Part shown: positions 8,735-16,494 of the stretch, piece by piece
Layout: the number at the start of each line of letters is the position of its first letter
How positions within the stretch are numbered: the first letter of the stretch is position 1
Translations under genes and position numbers: made by a program
Notes under the pieces: generated by a model
Databases searched by the model: none
Seen by the model: the letters and a program-made list of their open reading frames with translations, nothing else
Told to the model about the DNA's origin: nothing
DNA from: Spirosoma aureum
GTDB taxonomy: Bacteria > Bacteroidota > Bacteroidia > Cytophagales > Spirosomataceae
DNA length: 64,000 nucleotides
Assembly (NCBI RefSeq): GCF_011604685.1
Contig: NZ_CP050063.1
Span: 5,974,501 to 6,038,500, forward strand
Direction of reading: 5' to 3'

Positions 8735-9550
8735 ATGCAGTCAGACACCACCAACTCCGCCAATAAATCATCCAGTAAGCCCGTCGTTAACCGGCGGCTG
8801 GATAAGTTCTTCTTAAATCTGGCCGATGTTTCGGCCTTTGTCGGACGCTTCTTTCGGGAAGCGTTTATTCCTCCCTATGAATTTAAGGAGATTATCCGGC
8901 AGTGTTATGAAGTAGGGTATCGATCGTTGTTGCTGATCTCAACAACGGGCTTTATTACCGGTATCGTGTTTACCAATCAGTCGCGACCGTCGTTGTCTGA
9001 GTTTGGGGCTACTTCGTGGCTGCCCTCCCTTATTGCCATTGCCATTGTGCGGGCGTTAGGGCCACTCGTAACAGCACTGATTGCATCTGGCAAAGTAGGG
9101 TCGAGTATTGGCGCCGAACTGGGTTCCATGAACGTAACGGAGCAAATCGATGCTATGGAAGTTTCGGGTACAAACCCGTTCAAGTTCCTGGTAGTGAGTC
9201 GTGTACTGGCCACATCGATCACGATTCCCGTTCTGACAATGTATACCATTTTTGTCGGGCTCCTGGGGGCATTCATTAATGTGAATCAGAACGAGCAAAC
9301 CAGCTTTGTGTCCTATTTTCAGGAGGTCTTTGGCGCCATTACGTACACCGATATTTTCGCTTCCATCACAAAATCGATTGTATTTGGTTTTACGATCGGC
9401 ATGGTCGGTTGCTACAAAGGCTATCATTCCTCAAAAGGGACTGAGGGCGTTGGTAAGGCGGCCAATGCATCCGTTGTAACAGCCATGTTTCTGGTCTTCA
9501 TCGAAGAATTGCTGTCGCTTCAGATCATAACCGCTATTCGAGGCAACTAG
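8735..9550 (+). CDS. mlaE: MlaE-type lipid ABC transporter permease
   Basis: 271 residues of the MlaE/DUF140 permease family, the inner-membrane core of ABC systems that move phospholipids between the membranes. The family pattern is visible: an amphipathic N-terminal helix, then about five membrane segments, with the conserved loop GKVGSSIGAELGSMNVTEQIDAM (written in part; about residues 121-143), in which E-Q-I-D-A is characteristic. It is the first gene of mlaE-mlaF-mlaD (gaps of 67 and 113 bases). Proteobacterial operons also carry mlaC and mlaB; neither is present here, as is usual in Bacteroidota. Start ATG at 8735. Confidence 0.95.
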   Translation: MQSDTTNSANKSSSKPVVNRRLDKFFLNLADVSAFVGRFFREAFIPPYEFKEIIRQCYEVGYRSLLLISTTGFITGIVFTNQSRPSLSEFGATSWLPSLIAIAIVRALGPLVTALIASGKVGSSIGAELGSMNVTEQIDAMEVSGTNPFKFLVVSRVLATSITIPVLTMYTIFVGLLGAFINVNQNEQTSFVSYFQEVFGAITYTDIFASITKSIVFGFTIGMVGCYKGYHSSKGTEGVGKAANASVVTAMFLVFIEELLSLQIITAIRGN

Positions 9551-9617
9551 CGATGAACGCCGACGAATGAACAAGATTTTAGTTAATGACTCTTTTACCC
9601 AAATTCCTGTACTATAA

Positions 9618-10373
9618 ATGACACAACCAACCGATCCAGTTATCAGTATTCACGGCCTGAAAAAGTCGTTTGGCGACTTACACGTACTGCGCGGTATCGA
9701 TCTGGATGTTAGCCGGGGCGAAAATGTAGTCGTGTTGGGTCGTTCTGGTACAGGAAAGTCAGTGTTGATTAAAATTATTGTTGGTTTATTGAAGCCCGAC
9801 GCCGGAAGTGTTGTTGTGCTGGGACAGGATGTTGAAAAACTTCGCGACCAAGAACTCGATATGTTCCGTCAGAAAGTTGGCTTCTCGTTTCAGAGCAGTG
9901 CATTGTATGATAGTATGAGTATTCGGGAAAATCTGGAATTCCCGCTCATACGCAATGTGCGGGATCTGACGCAGGGAGAAATTGACCGCGCCGTTGAAGA
10001 AGCTCTGGACGATGTTGGTTTGTCGCAGACGATCAACCAGATGCCCTCGGAGCTTTCGGGTGGTCAGCGCAAACGAATTGGTATTGCCCGAACCTTAATG
10101 CTGAAGCCTGAAATCATGCTCTACGACGAACCAACGGCCGGGCTCGATCCGATCACAAGTATCGAGATCAACAACCTGATTAATGAAGTTAAAGAACGCT
10201 TTAAAGCGACTTCCATTATCATTACTCACGATTTGACCTGTGCGAAAACCACCGGCGATCGTGTGGCCATGCTTCTGGATGGGCGCTTCGAGCGAGTTGG
10301 CCCGTTCGAGGAGGTTTTTGCCGACCCCGATGAGCGAATACAGCAGTTTTACAATTACAAATTTGTCGATTAG
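9618..10373 (+). CDS. mlaF: MlaF-type ABC transporter ATP-binding protein
   Basis: 251 residues, a complete ABC ATPase. The Walker A motif is GRSGTGKS (about residues 38-45), the Q-loop is FSFQSSALYDSMS, the signature is LSGGQRKR (about 141-148), Walker B is IMLYDEPTAGLDP, and the switch histidine is in IITHDL. The Q-loop sequence with SALYDSMS and the absence of any carbohydrate-type extension fit the MlaF subgroup. It would energise the permease encoded just upstream and the MCE protein encoded downstream. Confidence 0.95.
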   Translation: MTQPTDPVISIHGLKKSFGDLHVLRGIDLDVSRGENVVVLGRSGTGKSVLIKIIVGLLKPDAGSVVVLGQDVEKLRDQELDMFRQKVGFSFQSSALYDSMSIRENLEFPLIRNVRDLTQGEIDRAVEEALDDVGLSQTINQMPSELSGGQRKRIGIARTLMLKPEIMLYDEPTAGLDPITSIEINNLINEVKERFKATSIIITHDLTCAKTTGDRVAMLLDGRFERVGPFEEVFADPDERIQQFYNYKFVD

Positions 10374-10486
10374 CCAATGTAAGGTAATCCGGTAAACGAA
10401 TATCGGCTCAGCTGCTGAACTGACACGATTTTACACAATTACCTCCATTACCGAGTTACCTAAATTACTCAATTCACTAATTCACT

Positions 10487-11509
10487 ATGAGTACAGAATC
10501 GAACAAACGCTCTGTTGTTGTTGGCATATTTGTTCTGCTGGGCATTATCATCTTTGTTGCAGGGGTGTTTGTGCTGGGCGGGCAACAAAAACGCTTCACG
10601 AAAAGCATCCGTCTCATTGCCGTTTTCAAAGATGTATCAGGCCTCAAAGCAGGCAATAACGTCTGGTTTTCAGGCGTAAAAGTCGGAACGGTTAAGCGAG
10701 TCAGTATCTATAGCAATGCGCAGGTAGAAGTAGACATGGACGTCGAACAGAGTTCGAAGCAGTTCATCCGGAAAGACGCCAGTGCAAGCATTAGCTCAGA
10801 TGGGCTGATTGGCAATAAAATTGTTGTCATTGTGGGCGGAACCAATAATCATCCTGAGGTTGAAGACGGCGACCGGCTGCAAACCCAGGCGGCCCTAAGC
10901 TCAGACCAGATTATGGCGACCCTACAGGAAAATAATAACAATCTGCTGCGCGTAACCAACGACTTCAAAGAACTGGTCGGGAACCTTAGAAAGGGCAAAG
11001 GCACAGTTGGCGCTGTGCTGACTGATTCGATCGTTGCCAACAACTTTAAGCGGGCCATGCTAAACCTGGAAAAGGCGTCTGATAACACCGTAAAGGTCAC
11101 AGGCGCGGTATCGCAATTTGCGGCTAAATTAAATGCAAAAGGAACGTTAGCCAATGAGCTGGTGACTGACACAACGGTTTTCCGCCAATTAAGCCGCTCG
11201 GCGGGGCGGCTGGAAAGCGCGGCAACGTCGGCCGATGTCGCCGTTGGCAGCCTGCGAAAATCCACGGAGAACTTTAACCGGGCATCCGAAAAACTCAATA
11301 ACAACAACAGTCCGCTAGGTGTGTTACTAACCGATCAGGAAACAGCGAATAACCTTCGGATTACGCTCCGGAATTTAAACAGAGGTAGCGCTTTGCTCAA
11401 TGAAGATTTGAAAGCCGCTCAGAATAATTTCCTGTTGCGTGGTTTTTTCAAGAAGCAAGCCAAAGAAGATGCCAAGCGTAAAGCAGATAGTACAGCCACA
11501 AAACCGTAG
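10487..11509 (+). CDS. mlaD: MlaD-type MCE domain protein
   Basis: 340 residues. One N-terminal membrane segment (about 8-28, VVGIFVLLGIIIFVAGVFVL) anchors a MCE domain (about 35-115) with the family pattern FKDVSGLKAGNNVWFSGVKVG and the closing DGLIGNKIVVIVGG. The following 200 residues are helical and rich in Asn, Leu and Ser, as in other MCE proteins that oligomerise and form a lipid conduit. The C-terminus is basic (KKQAKEDAKRKADS). It belongs to the same transcript as mlaE and mlaF and probably acts as the periplasmic lipid-binding ring. Confidence 0.93.
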   Translation: MSTESNKRSVVVGIFVLLGIIIFVAGVFVLGGQQKRFTKSIRLIAVFKDVSGLKAGNNVWFSGVKVGTVKRVSIYSNAQVEVDMDVEQSSKQFIRKDASASISSDGLIGNKIVVIVGGTNNHPEVEDGDRLQTQAALSSDQIMATLQENNNNLLRVTNDFKELVGNLRKGKGTVGAVLTDSIVANNFKRAMLNLEKASDNTVKVTGAVSQFAAKLNAKGTLANELVTDTTVFRQLSRSAGRLESAATSADVAVGSLRKSTENFNRASEKLNNNNSPLGVLLTDQETANNLRITLRNLNRGSALLNEDLKAAQNNFLLRGFFKKQAKEDAKRKADSTATKP

Positions 11510-11691
11510 TCCGGCCAGTCTATCCGGCTTTCATGTCACAGAATACGCCCTAAAGATGTACTAGATAACGAAGTTGTGCGTTACTAAAATGCACGGACTA
11601 TCTACCCTTGCTGACTGTTACGGACTTTATAGAACGGCAACTTTCAGTAAGGGTAGCGTCTTTTTGTATACTTACGACAACTCTCTATACA

Positions 11692-12087
11692 ATGTTGGGC
11701 TATCATTGGACTGCACTTTGTCTGGCCATGCTTACGCTTGCAAGCAGATATACCTCGTATGCGCAGGCAAAAAAACAGGAAAATTCTTTTCCTACCTACC
11801 AACAGATCAAGCCTAAAGATTCGGAGATTATCGATCAGGTATCTCCGCCGAGTCCGTCAACAATATATAGCCGGATTATCAATACCAGTTCGGCTCGGTT
11901 TCCCCTGAATTTATTTGATTATCCCGACGGAACGGTAACGTATTACCTGAATGATCAGCCAACAACCGATGTCAAATACGTTAAAGAAGTACTCAAAAAT
12001 AAAAGTATTTCTGTTGAAACGATTTCGATAGATCGGCCTACCGAAGATGGGAAACGAATAATCAGAATACGGTATGAAGCGCTTTGA
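11692..12087 (+). CDS. Small exported protein of unknown function
   Basis: 131 residues from the ATG at 11692. A longer reading from 11608 would add 28 residues in front, but the internal start places a signal peptide (residues 1-26, ending YTSYAQA) at the N-terminus. The mature part has a short charged region, a Pro/Ser segment and a C-terminal stretch of about 60 residues beginning FPLNLFDYPDGTVTYYLN, which looks like a small alpha/beta unit (KYVKEVLKNKSISVETISIDRP). No family recognised. It stands alone between the mla genes and a convergent SlyD-like gene. Confidence 0.65.
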   Translation: MLGYHWTALCLAMLTLASRYTSYAQAKKQENSFPTYQQIKPKDSEIIDQVSPPSPSTIYSRIINTSSARFPLNLFDYPDGTVTYYLNDQPTTDVKYVKEVLKNKSISVETISIDRPTEDGKRIIRIRYEAL

Positions 12088-12135
12088 GTAGGGTGAATTC
12101 TCTGGATTACCAGCAGGTACATTCCTACAAAAAAA

Positions 12136-12184
12136 GTGGTTTGTGGGTCGCCTACTCCTACGAATAAGGCGAACCACAAACCAC
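12136..12184 (-). terminator. Intrinsic terminator of the SlyD-like gene
   Basis: Inverted repeat with arms beginning GTGGTTTGTGG and ending CCACAAACCAC, about 18 paired bases with one mismatch and a loop of about 13. On the minus strand the stem is followed by a run of seven T. It lies 22 bases after the stop of the minus-strand gene. It may also end the convergent plus-strand gene. Confidence 0.8.
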
Positions 12185-12205
12185 AGACAATCAGCTTTCT
12201 ACCGA

Positions 12206-12673
12206 TTAATGATGCCCACCGGGACCATGAACGTGTCCATGCGCCAGTTCGTCAGGGGTAGCGTCGCGTACCTCTACGACTTCAACGTCGAAATGCAGAT
12301 TCTGGTCGGCCAATGGGTGGTTGCCATCAACGGTCACCGTTTCAGGTCCTACCTGTGTTACGGTGATCAATTCGCCCTGATTGGTCTCAAACTGCATCCC
12401 AACTTCTATTTTCTGGCCACCAAACGCTTTGATTGGAACCTCCTGAATAAGTTGGGGATTTCGTTTGCCATAGCCCTTTTCAGGAGCTACATCTATTTTT
12501 GCTTTGTCGCCTTTGGCTTTTCCTTCCAGCCCTTCTTCCATTCCTGGAATCAGGTTACCCTTGCCATGAAGGTAATAGAGCGGGTCACGTTCCTGGCTCG
12601 AATCCAGGATGTTGCCTGCATCATCACGGAGGGTATAGTGGATGGCGGCTACTTTATGTTTCGAGATCTGCAT
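12206..12673 (-). CDS. slyD: SlyD-like FKBP-type peptidyl-prolyl cis-trans isomerase
   Basis: 155 residues from the ATG at 12671-12673; a longer open frame to 12772 adds 33 residues without family resemblance. Domain order is that of SlyD: a split FKBP domain (YTLRDDAGNILDSS, then LIPGMEEGLEGKAKGDKAKIDVAPEKGYG) with an inserted IF chaperone domain (about 70-125, containing GMQFETNQGE), closing with LHFDVEVVEVRDAT. The C-terminal tail is histidine-rich (HGHVHGPGGHH), a short version of the metal-binding tail of SlyD. Expected activity is proline isomerisation and chaperoning in the cytoplasm, with possible nickel binding through the tail. Confidence 0.92.
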   Translation of the reverse strand: MQISKHKVAAIHYTLRDDAGNILDSSQERDPLYYLHGKGNLIPGMEEGLEGKAKGDKAKIDVAPEKGYGKRNPQLIQEVPIKAFGGQKIEVGMQFETNQGELITVTQVGPETVTVDGNHPLADQNLHFDVEVVEVRDATPDELAHGHVHGPGGHH

Positions 12674-13078
12674 AATAATTAGCGTTCGATTGGTTTTTGG
12701 TAAGAAACAATCGAAACACAAAGTTGGCCTTTCCCATCGAAAATAAATTAACAATCGGGAAAGAATTGTCAATCAATGCATTTGTCTATCCACATATACC
12801 CATTCTCCTTACACGGACATAGGCGCTGCAGAGTGGTACTTCTCATCAGTAAAGATTTTGACTTAGACAGGCAACTGTTTTACTTATCAGAACAACAGCA
12901 TCCAACTTTTTAACTCTTTATCAGAAAGCCGGGCTGTGCTTTCCCTCAATTTTTATCCCATTAAATACCGTTTACGAAACATTTTTTCGAAAAGGTCGTT
13001 CACCTGAAACCGATGTGTGTGGCATCGGGGCTTATTCAATCGAATAAGTCGATTTGTATTCACCATTTATACTCGACT
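12674..13078. other. 405-bp divergent intergenic region
   Basis: Lies between the slyD start (minus) and the fasciclin start (plus) and must hold both promoters. CAACTTTG on the minus strand (12719-12726) is a one-base deviation from the Bacteroidota -7 box, but there is no -33 box at the right distance. No open frame or hairpin worth reporting was seen. Confidence 0.4.
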
Positions 13079-13681
13079 ATGACAACGAAATCGTGTTTCG
13101 GCTGGGCGATGGGATTCGCCCTACTTATTGGGGTTAATACAACAATTACAGCTCAGGATCAGAATACGGCGGCTCAGCCTACTGCTGCGGCAACCAGTAC
13201 GATGGGGATGCCCGGAGCAAACTTAAAATCGGGGGTTTCGACCGGTAAAGATCTGGCGATCAGTGCCGCAAAATCGGCCGACCATACCATTTTATTTCGG
13301 GCATTGCGCGTATCGGGCCTGACCGAACAGGCTAGTAGTAAAGGCCCATTCACGGTGTTTGCCCCAACCAATGAGGCTTTCAATAAATTGCCGGAAGGCA
13401 CTGTAGATGGACTTCTGCAACCAGCGGCTAAAGGAAAACTAGTCAAACTATTAGCGTATCACGTTGTAAAAGGCAAGTTAACCTCCGATCAGTTGCAGGA
13501 TGGTCAGAAGCTCAAAACAGTAACGGGTGGCACACTAACCGTTGGTAAACAGGGCGATACAGTTACCATTACCGATGGGGCAGGTAACACCGCGACCGTT
13601 AACGCGGCCGATGTTGAAACCACAAACGGAATCGTTCATTCAATTGATACAGTGCTGATGCCCGCAGAAGGAGGCAAATAG
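13079..13681 (+). CDS. Secreted single-domain fasciclin (FAS1) protein
   Basis: 200 residues from the ATG at 13079, chosen because it begins a signal peptide (MTTKSCFGWAMGFALLIGV, cleaved after TTITAQ). A longer frame from 13013 lacks this. Residues about 28-60 are low complexity (Ala/Thr/Gln). The FAS1 domain (about 62-197) shows both family motifs: H1 FTVFAPTNEAFNKLPEGT and H2 NGIVHSIDTVLMP, with YHVVKGKL between them. Fasciclin proteins mediate surface adhesion. A two-domain relative is encoded at 53426-54508. A strong terminator follows within 25 bases, so it is monocistronic. Confidence 0.95.
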   Translation: MTTKSCFGWAMGFALLIGVNTTITAQDQNTAAQPTAAATSTMGMPGANLKSGVSTGKDLAISAAKSADHTILFRALRVSGLTEQASSKGPFTVFAPTNEAFNKLPEGTVDGLLQPAAKGKLVKLLAYHVVKGKLTSDQLQDGQKLKTVTGGTLTVGKQGDTVTITDGAGNTATVNAADVETTNGIVHSIDTVLMPAEGGK

Positions 13682-13702
13682 ACAAAAAATCTTTAGTAGC
13701 AC

Positions 13703-13743
13703 ACAAAATCCGCCAGTTCGATTACCGAATTGGCGGATTTTGT
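13703..13743 (+). terminator. Terminator after the fasciclin gene
   Basis: Arms 13703-13720 and 13726-13743, 18 bases each with one mismatch and a 5-base loop. The outer part is ACAAAATCC/GGATTTTGT, so the 3' arm supplies the T-run. Confidence 0.85.
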
Positions 13744-13837
13744 CTATCTATACCAACCGAACAATATCGAGAATCGTCGGTTATCTAATTGAAAAACGGC
13801 TGTTGATAGGAGCCCCAAACCACGAAAGGAGGACGTA

Positions 13838-14083
13838 ATGGAAAGTGAAGAAAAAGAAGATCTGATTCGTGCAAAACAAGCTATTTCGCCCGCAGGACTG
13901 GCTAACCAGTCGGCAGAGGGAACCAGTGGACCCGGCAGTCAGATAGACGCAGAAGAGCTGCCTGCCGATCAGTTGGAAGATGACTATATGGATGGTGACG
14001 AACCGGGATCTAATCTGCGAATTCGGCATCCAAACCGGAATCCAAATCCTAAGCCTGACATTGATAAGCCAGCCTATAGTTAG
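13838..14083 (+). CDS. Small acidic hypothetical protein
   Basis: 81 residues, strongly acidic in the first two thirds (MESEEKEDLIRAKQ, EELPADQLEDDYMDGDEPG), with a basic Asn/Pro patch near the end (HPNRNPNPKP). No signal peptide, membrane segment or recognisable domain; probably disordered. A full Shine-Dalgarno sequence, AGGAGG, lies just before the ATG. This is unusual in Bacteroidota, where such sites are often weak, and supports a real and well-translated gene. It stands alone between two terminators. Confidence 0.7.
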   Translation: MESEEKEDLIRAKQAISPAGLANQSAEGTSGPGSQIDAEELPADQLEDDYMDGDEPGSNLRIRHPNRNPNPKPDIDKPAYS

Positions 14084-14110
14084 TGGTTGAGGGATCAACA
14101 AAATTCGCTC

Positions 14111-14152
14111 AAAAAACGCTTTTATCAGGTCCATCCGATAAAAGCGTTTTTT
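14111..14152 (+). terminator. Strong intrinsic terminator
   Basis: Perfect 16-bp stem, arms 14111-14126 (AAAAAACGCTTTTATC) and 14137-14152, with a 10-base loop. The 3' arm ends in six T. It follows the small acidic gene by 27 bases. Confidence 0.9.
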
Positions 14153-14222
14153 GCTTTAGACCGAATACACACAACCTAAGCGGGCATTTCGGTGTTTATT
14201 GTGAATATACACTCAACGAAAA

Positions 14223-15437
14223 ATGGATAAACGTAAAATATGGATTGGGGTGGCCATTCTGGCCGGATTAGTGATCGTATTCTTTGTCGGTCGCCAGGTG
14301 ATTAACTGGCAGAAGACAAAACAGGAAGAGAAACAAAACCGGGAGCAGGCTTTGCGTCAGCTTAAGCAGGCAAAGCAAACTTTGCACCAGGTTTGCCAAT
14401 ATGCCGACTCAGTGGGCATCGATACGAGCCGCTTCACGATCAGTACCACCACTTCTAAAGATGATATTACTGAAAAAATCGCCCAGTTAGTCATGGAAAC
14501 ACGGTATGGCAAGAAGCCATCCCGGATAGAATTTAGTGGCCTTCCGGAAGCCGTTGATTCATCGTGGTCCGAGAAGATCAGTACGACCTTCTCGCCCGCA
14601 GCCATTACCGATGTAGCTTCCTTTTCTCCGTATAATCAGTTAGTGAAGCATTATAACCGATTACGAAATCGGACAAAAGCAAGTCCTGGCGTTGCCGATT
14701 CGCTTCGGTTGATCCGGCAAACGCTCAATTTTTACCGCTATATTAATCGGTTCGACCCCGAAAAATTTGTGGTAGTTAATATTCCGGCAGGCGAACTGAA
14801 CGTGTTTGATCGAAGTGGGAAACGGTTTTTACCCATGAAAGTCATTACGGGCAAAAAAGATAAGCGAACGCCCTGTATGACAACGTACATTAAAGACATC
14901 GTTGCCTATCCCTACTGGAATGTTCCGAAAAGTATTGCGATCAACGAAATGCTTCCCAAAATCAGGAAAAACCTGGCCTTCCTGAACAATCAGAATTTAC
15001 AGGTACTCGACAGTCGTAACCGTGAAGTAGATCCCGAAGAAATTGACTGGGAAAGCCTGTCTGAGACAAATTTTCCGTACCGGATCCGGCAGGCATCGGG
15101 TTGCGAGAATTCGTTGGGGCTGATTAAATTCGATCTGGAAAATCCGCTGGCCATTTACCTCCACGATACCAATGGCCGCGACATGTTCACCCTCACTGCC
15201 GATCGCTGGCGGAGTCATGGCTGCGTACGTGTGCAAAAGCCCGTCGAGCTAGCCAACTTCGTGCTCGGCAAACAAACATTCGATGCCGGTTTCATGAACC
15301 GCTGCCTGATCGATCAAAAGCCGCAGACGCTGGCCATTCCTAAACGGTTTCCGGTTTTCATCACCTACAACATTGCGGATGTCGATGCAGCGGGGCAATT
15401 ACACTTTTATAACGATGTGTATGGGCTTGGTAAGTGA
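14223..15437 (+). CDS. L,D-transpeptidase (YkuD domain) with N-terminal membrane anchor
   Basis: 404 residues. One membrane segment at the N-terminus (about 7-25) is followed by a helical, Gln/Lys-rich stretch and a middle part typical of the YcbB-like group. The YkuD catalytic domain spans about 185-385: it opens FVVVNIPAGELNVFDRSGK, has the histidine in IYLHDTNGR, and the active-site motif SHGCVRV with Cys334 (codon 15222-15224). These enzymes make 3-3 peptidoglycan cross-links or attach proteins to peptidoglycan in the periplasm and resist most beta-lactams. It is somewhat shorter than YcbB because no peptidoglycan-binding domain is evident. A second, different YkuD-type protein is encoded at 22661-23383. 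Confidence 0.92.
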   Translation: MDKRKIWIGVAILAGLVIVFFVGRQVINWQKTKQEEKQNREQALRQLKQAKQTLHQVCQYADSVGIDTSRFTISTTTSKDDITEKIAQLVMETRYGKKPSRIEFSGLPEAVDSSWSEKISTTFSPAAITDVASFSPYNQLVKHYNRLRNRTKASPGVADSLRLIRQTLNFYRYINRFDPEKFVVVNIPAGELNVFDRSGKRFLPMKVITGKKDKRTPCMTTYIKDIVAYPYWNVPKSIAINEMLPKIRKNLAFLNNQNLQVLDSRNREVDPEEIDWESLSETNFPYRIRQASGCENSLGLIKFDLENPLAIYLHDTNGRDMFTLTADRWRSHGCVRVQKPVELANFVLGKQTFDAGFMNRCLIDQKPQTLAIPKRFPVFITYNIADVDAAGQLHFYNDVYGLGK

Positions 15438-15533
15438 ATTGGCTGAATTTATGCATTGAGTTATCGGAAGGCATTGATTTTGTTCAGGATTCGATAGTAC
15501 TTTAGCATTACAATCTGCTTCGCATCGCTGAAC

Positions 15534-16079
15534 GTGAAAAAATTAGTTTCGTTTGGGTTGTTCTTCCTGCTACTCTGTCATACGCTGGCGCACGTTATTG
15601 CGGGCCTGAGCGCATGGTGGCAGGAAGAACATGACCTATCGACTCGTTTGCAGGTTTATCGATCGGTGGATAGCATCGTCGAATTTCAGATTCCTCTGGT
15701 TAACAAAACCGACGGTACCGTAATTGTCCGTACGACCGAAGATGGTTTTAATTACCGTGGTCATTATTACAATGTCGTGAGTCTGGAAGTGCAGGGAGAC
15801 ACCCTGCACATTGCTGGTTTGGAATCGACCAGCCGTTCGTTCTGGCAGGATGATCTGCTGACGTTTGTAAATCATCATCTGACCTCGGTGCCCGCTACCG
15901 GTGGGAAAGCCAGCCAACTCTTAAAGCTTTTACTTAAAGAATACTCACCCAGCCCACGTACGGTCCTTCATTTTCTGTTTTTATCCTGGCGTGAATCAAT
16001 CCGGATTCCTGATACGCCTTTAGTTTTCTCGACTCGCTCTGAGCCGATTTACTCTCCCCCACCCGAACTGACCGCCTGA
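15534..16079 (+). CDS. Exported hypothetical protein upstream of a TonB receptor
   Basis: 181 residues from a GTG start at 15534 (MKKLVSFGLFFLLLCHTLAHVIAG reads as an N-terminal signal or anchor; quoted in part as MKKLVSFGLFFLLL). The mature part includes a predicted beta segment with EFQIPLVNKTDGTVIVRTTE and GHYYNVVSLEVQGDTLHI, a His-His pair, and a Pro-rich C-terminus ending YSPPPELTA. No family recognised. The TonB receptor gene starts 415 bases downstream in the same orientation, so the pair may be functionally linked, but the long gap argues for separate promoters. Confidence 0.65.
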   Translation: MKKLVSFGLFFLLLCHTLAHVIAGLSAWWQEEHDLSTRLQVYRSVDSIVEFQIPLVNKTDGTVIVRTTEDGFNYRGHYYNVVSLEVQGDTLHIAGLESTSRSFWQDDLLTFVNHHLTSVPATGGKASQLLKLLLKEYSPSPRTVLHFLFLSWRESIRIPDTPLVFSTRSEPIYSPPPELTA

Positions 16080-16494
16080 CGGCCGGTTACAGGTATGAAT
16101 AAGTAGGCTAATCTGTCTAGGCGGATGAGTCATGTTCATGTACGTATCTAAATCGACAACGAATGCCTGCTTTTTCTGACTTTGCTTTATTGCTTGTATG
16201 GCTTCTGGTCAAACAGACTCTTTGCCAGCTATGGGCTGTACCTATCATGCCGGTTCGTTAACAACTCAGCTATCCATTGCCAGTTTATCGTGTTCTGATA
16301 AATCGGACAATCGGGGTTGTTCGTCATTTCCTTCTCTTTCGTTTTCACATCTACTCCGGATTAGGGCTCAATGTCCGATCAAATCCGCATTGGCTACGCA
16401 TATGCATTAGTCAGTGATTGTATGCTGGGTCTGGTAAAGACATACCTAATTGGTTCGTTGCACTGTAGCCCATAAATACTTACTCCCATACTTC
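16080..16494. other. 415-bp region upstream of the TonB receptor
   Basis: I looked for a cobalamin, TPP or other riboswitch here because outer-membrane receptors often have one, and saw no conserved box that supports it. A 70-codon open frame at 16198-16410 has unlikely composition and is not called. No clear Bacteroidota -7/-33 pair was found. Confidence 0.4.

Noticed and set aside
12674..12772. N-terminal extension of the SlyD-like protein
   Set aside because: The extra 33 residues have no family resemblance; the ATG at 12673 starts the FKBP domain.
16198..16410. 70-codon frame upstream of the TonB receptor
   Set aside because: Ser/Cys-rich random-looking composition and no conserved feature.
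16080..16494. A riboswitch before the TonB receptor
   Set aside because: No cobalamin or TPP box consensus was recognisable by eye; a covariance-model search (Rfam) would be needed to overturn this.
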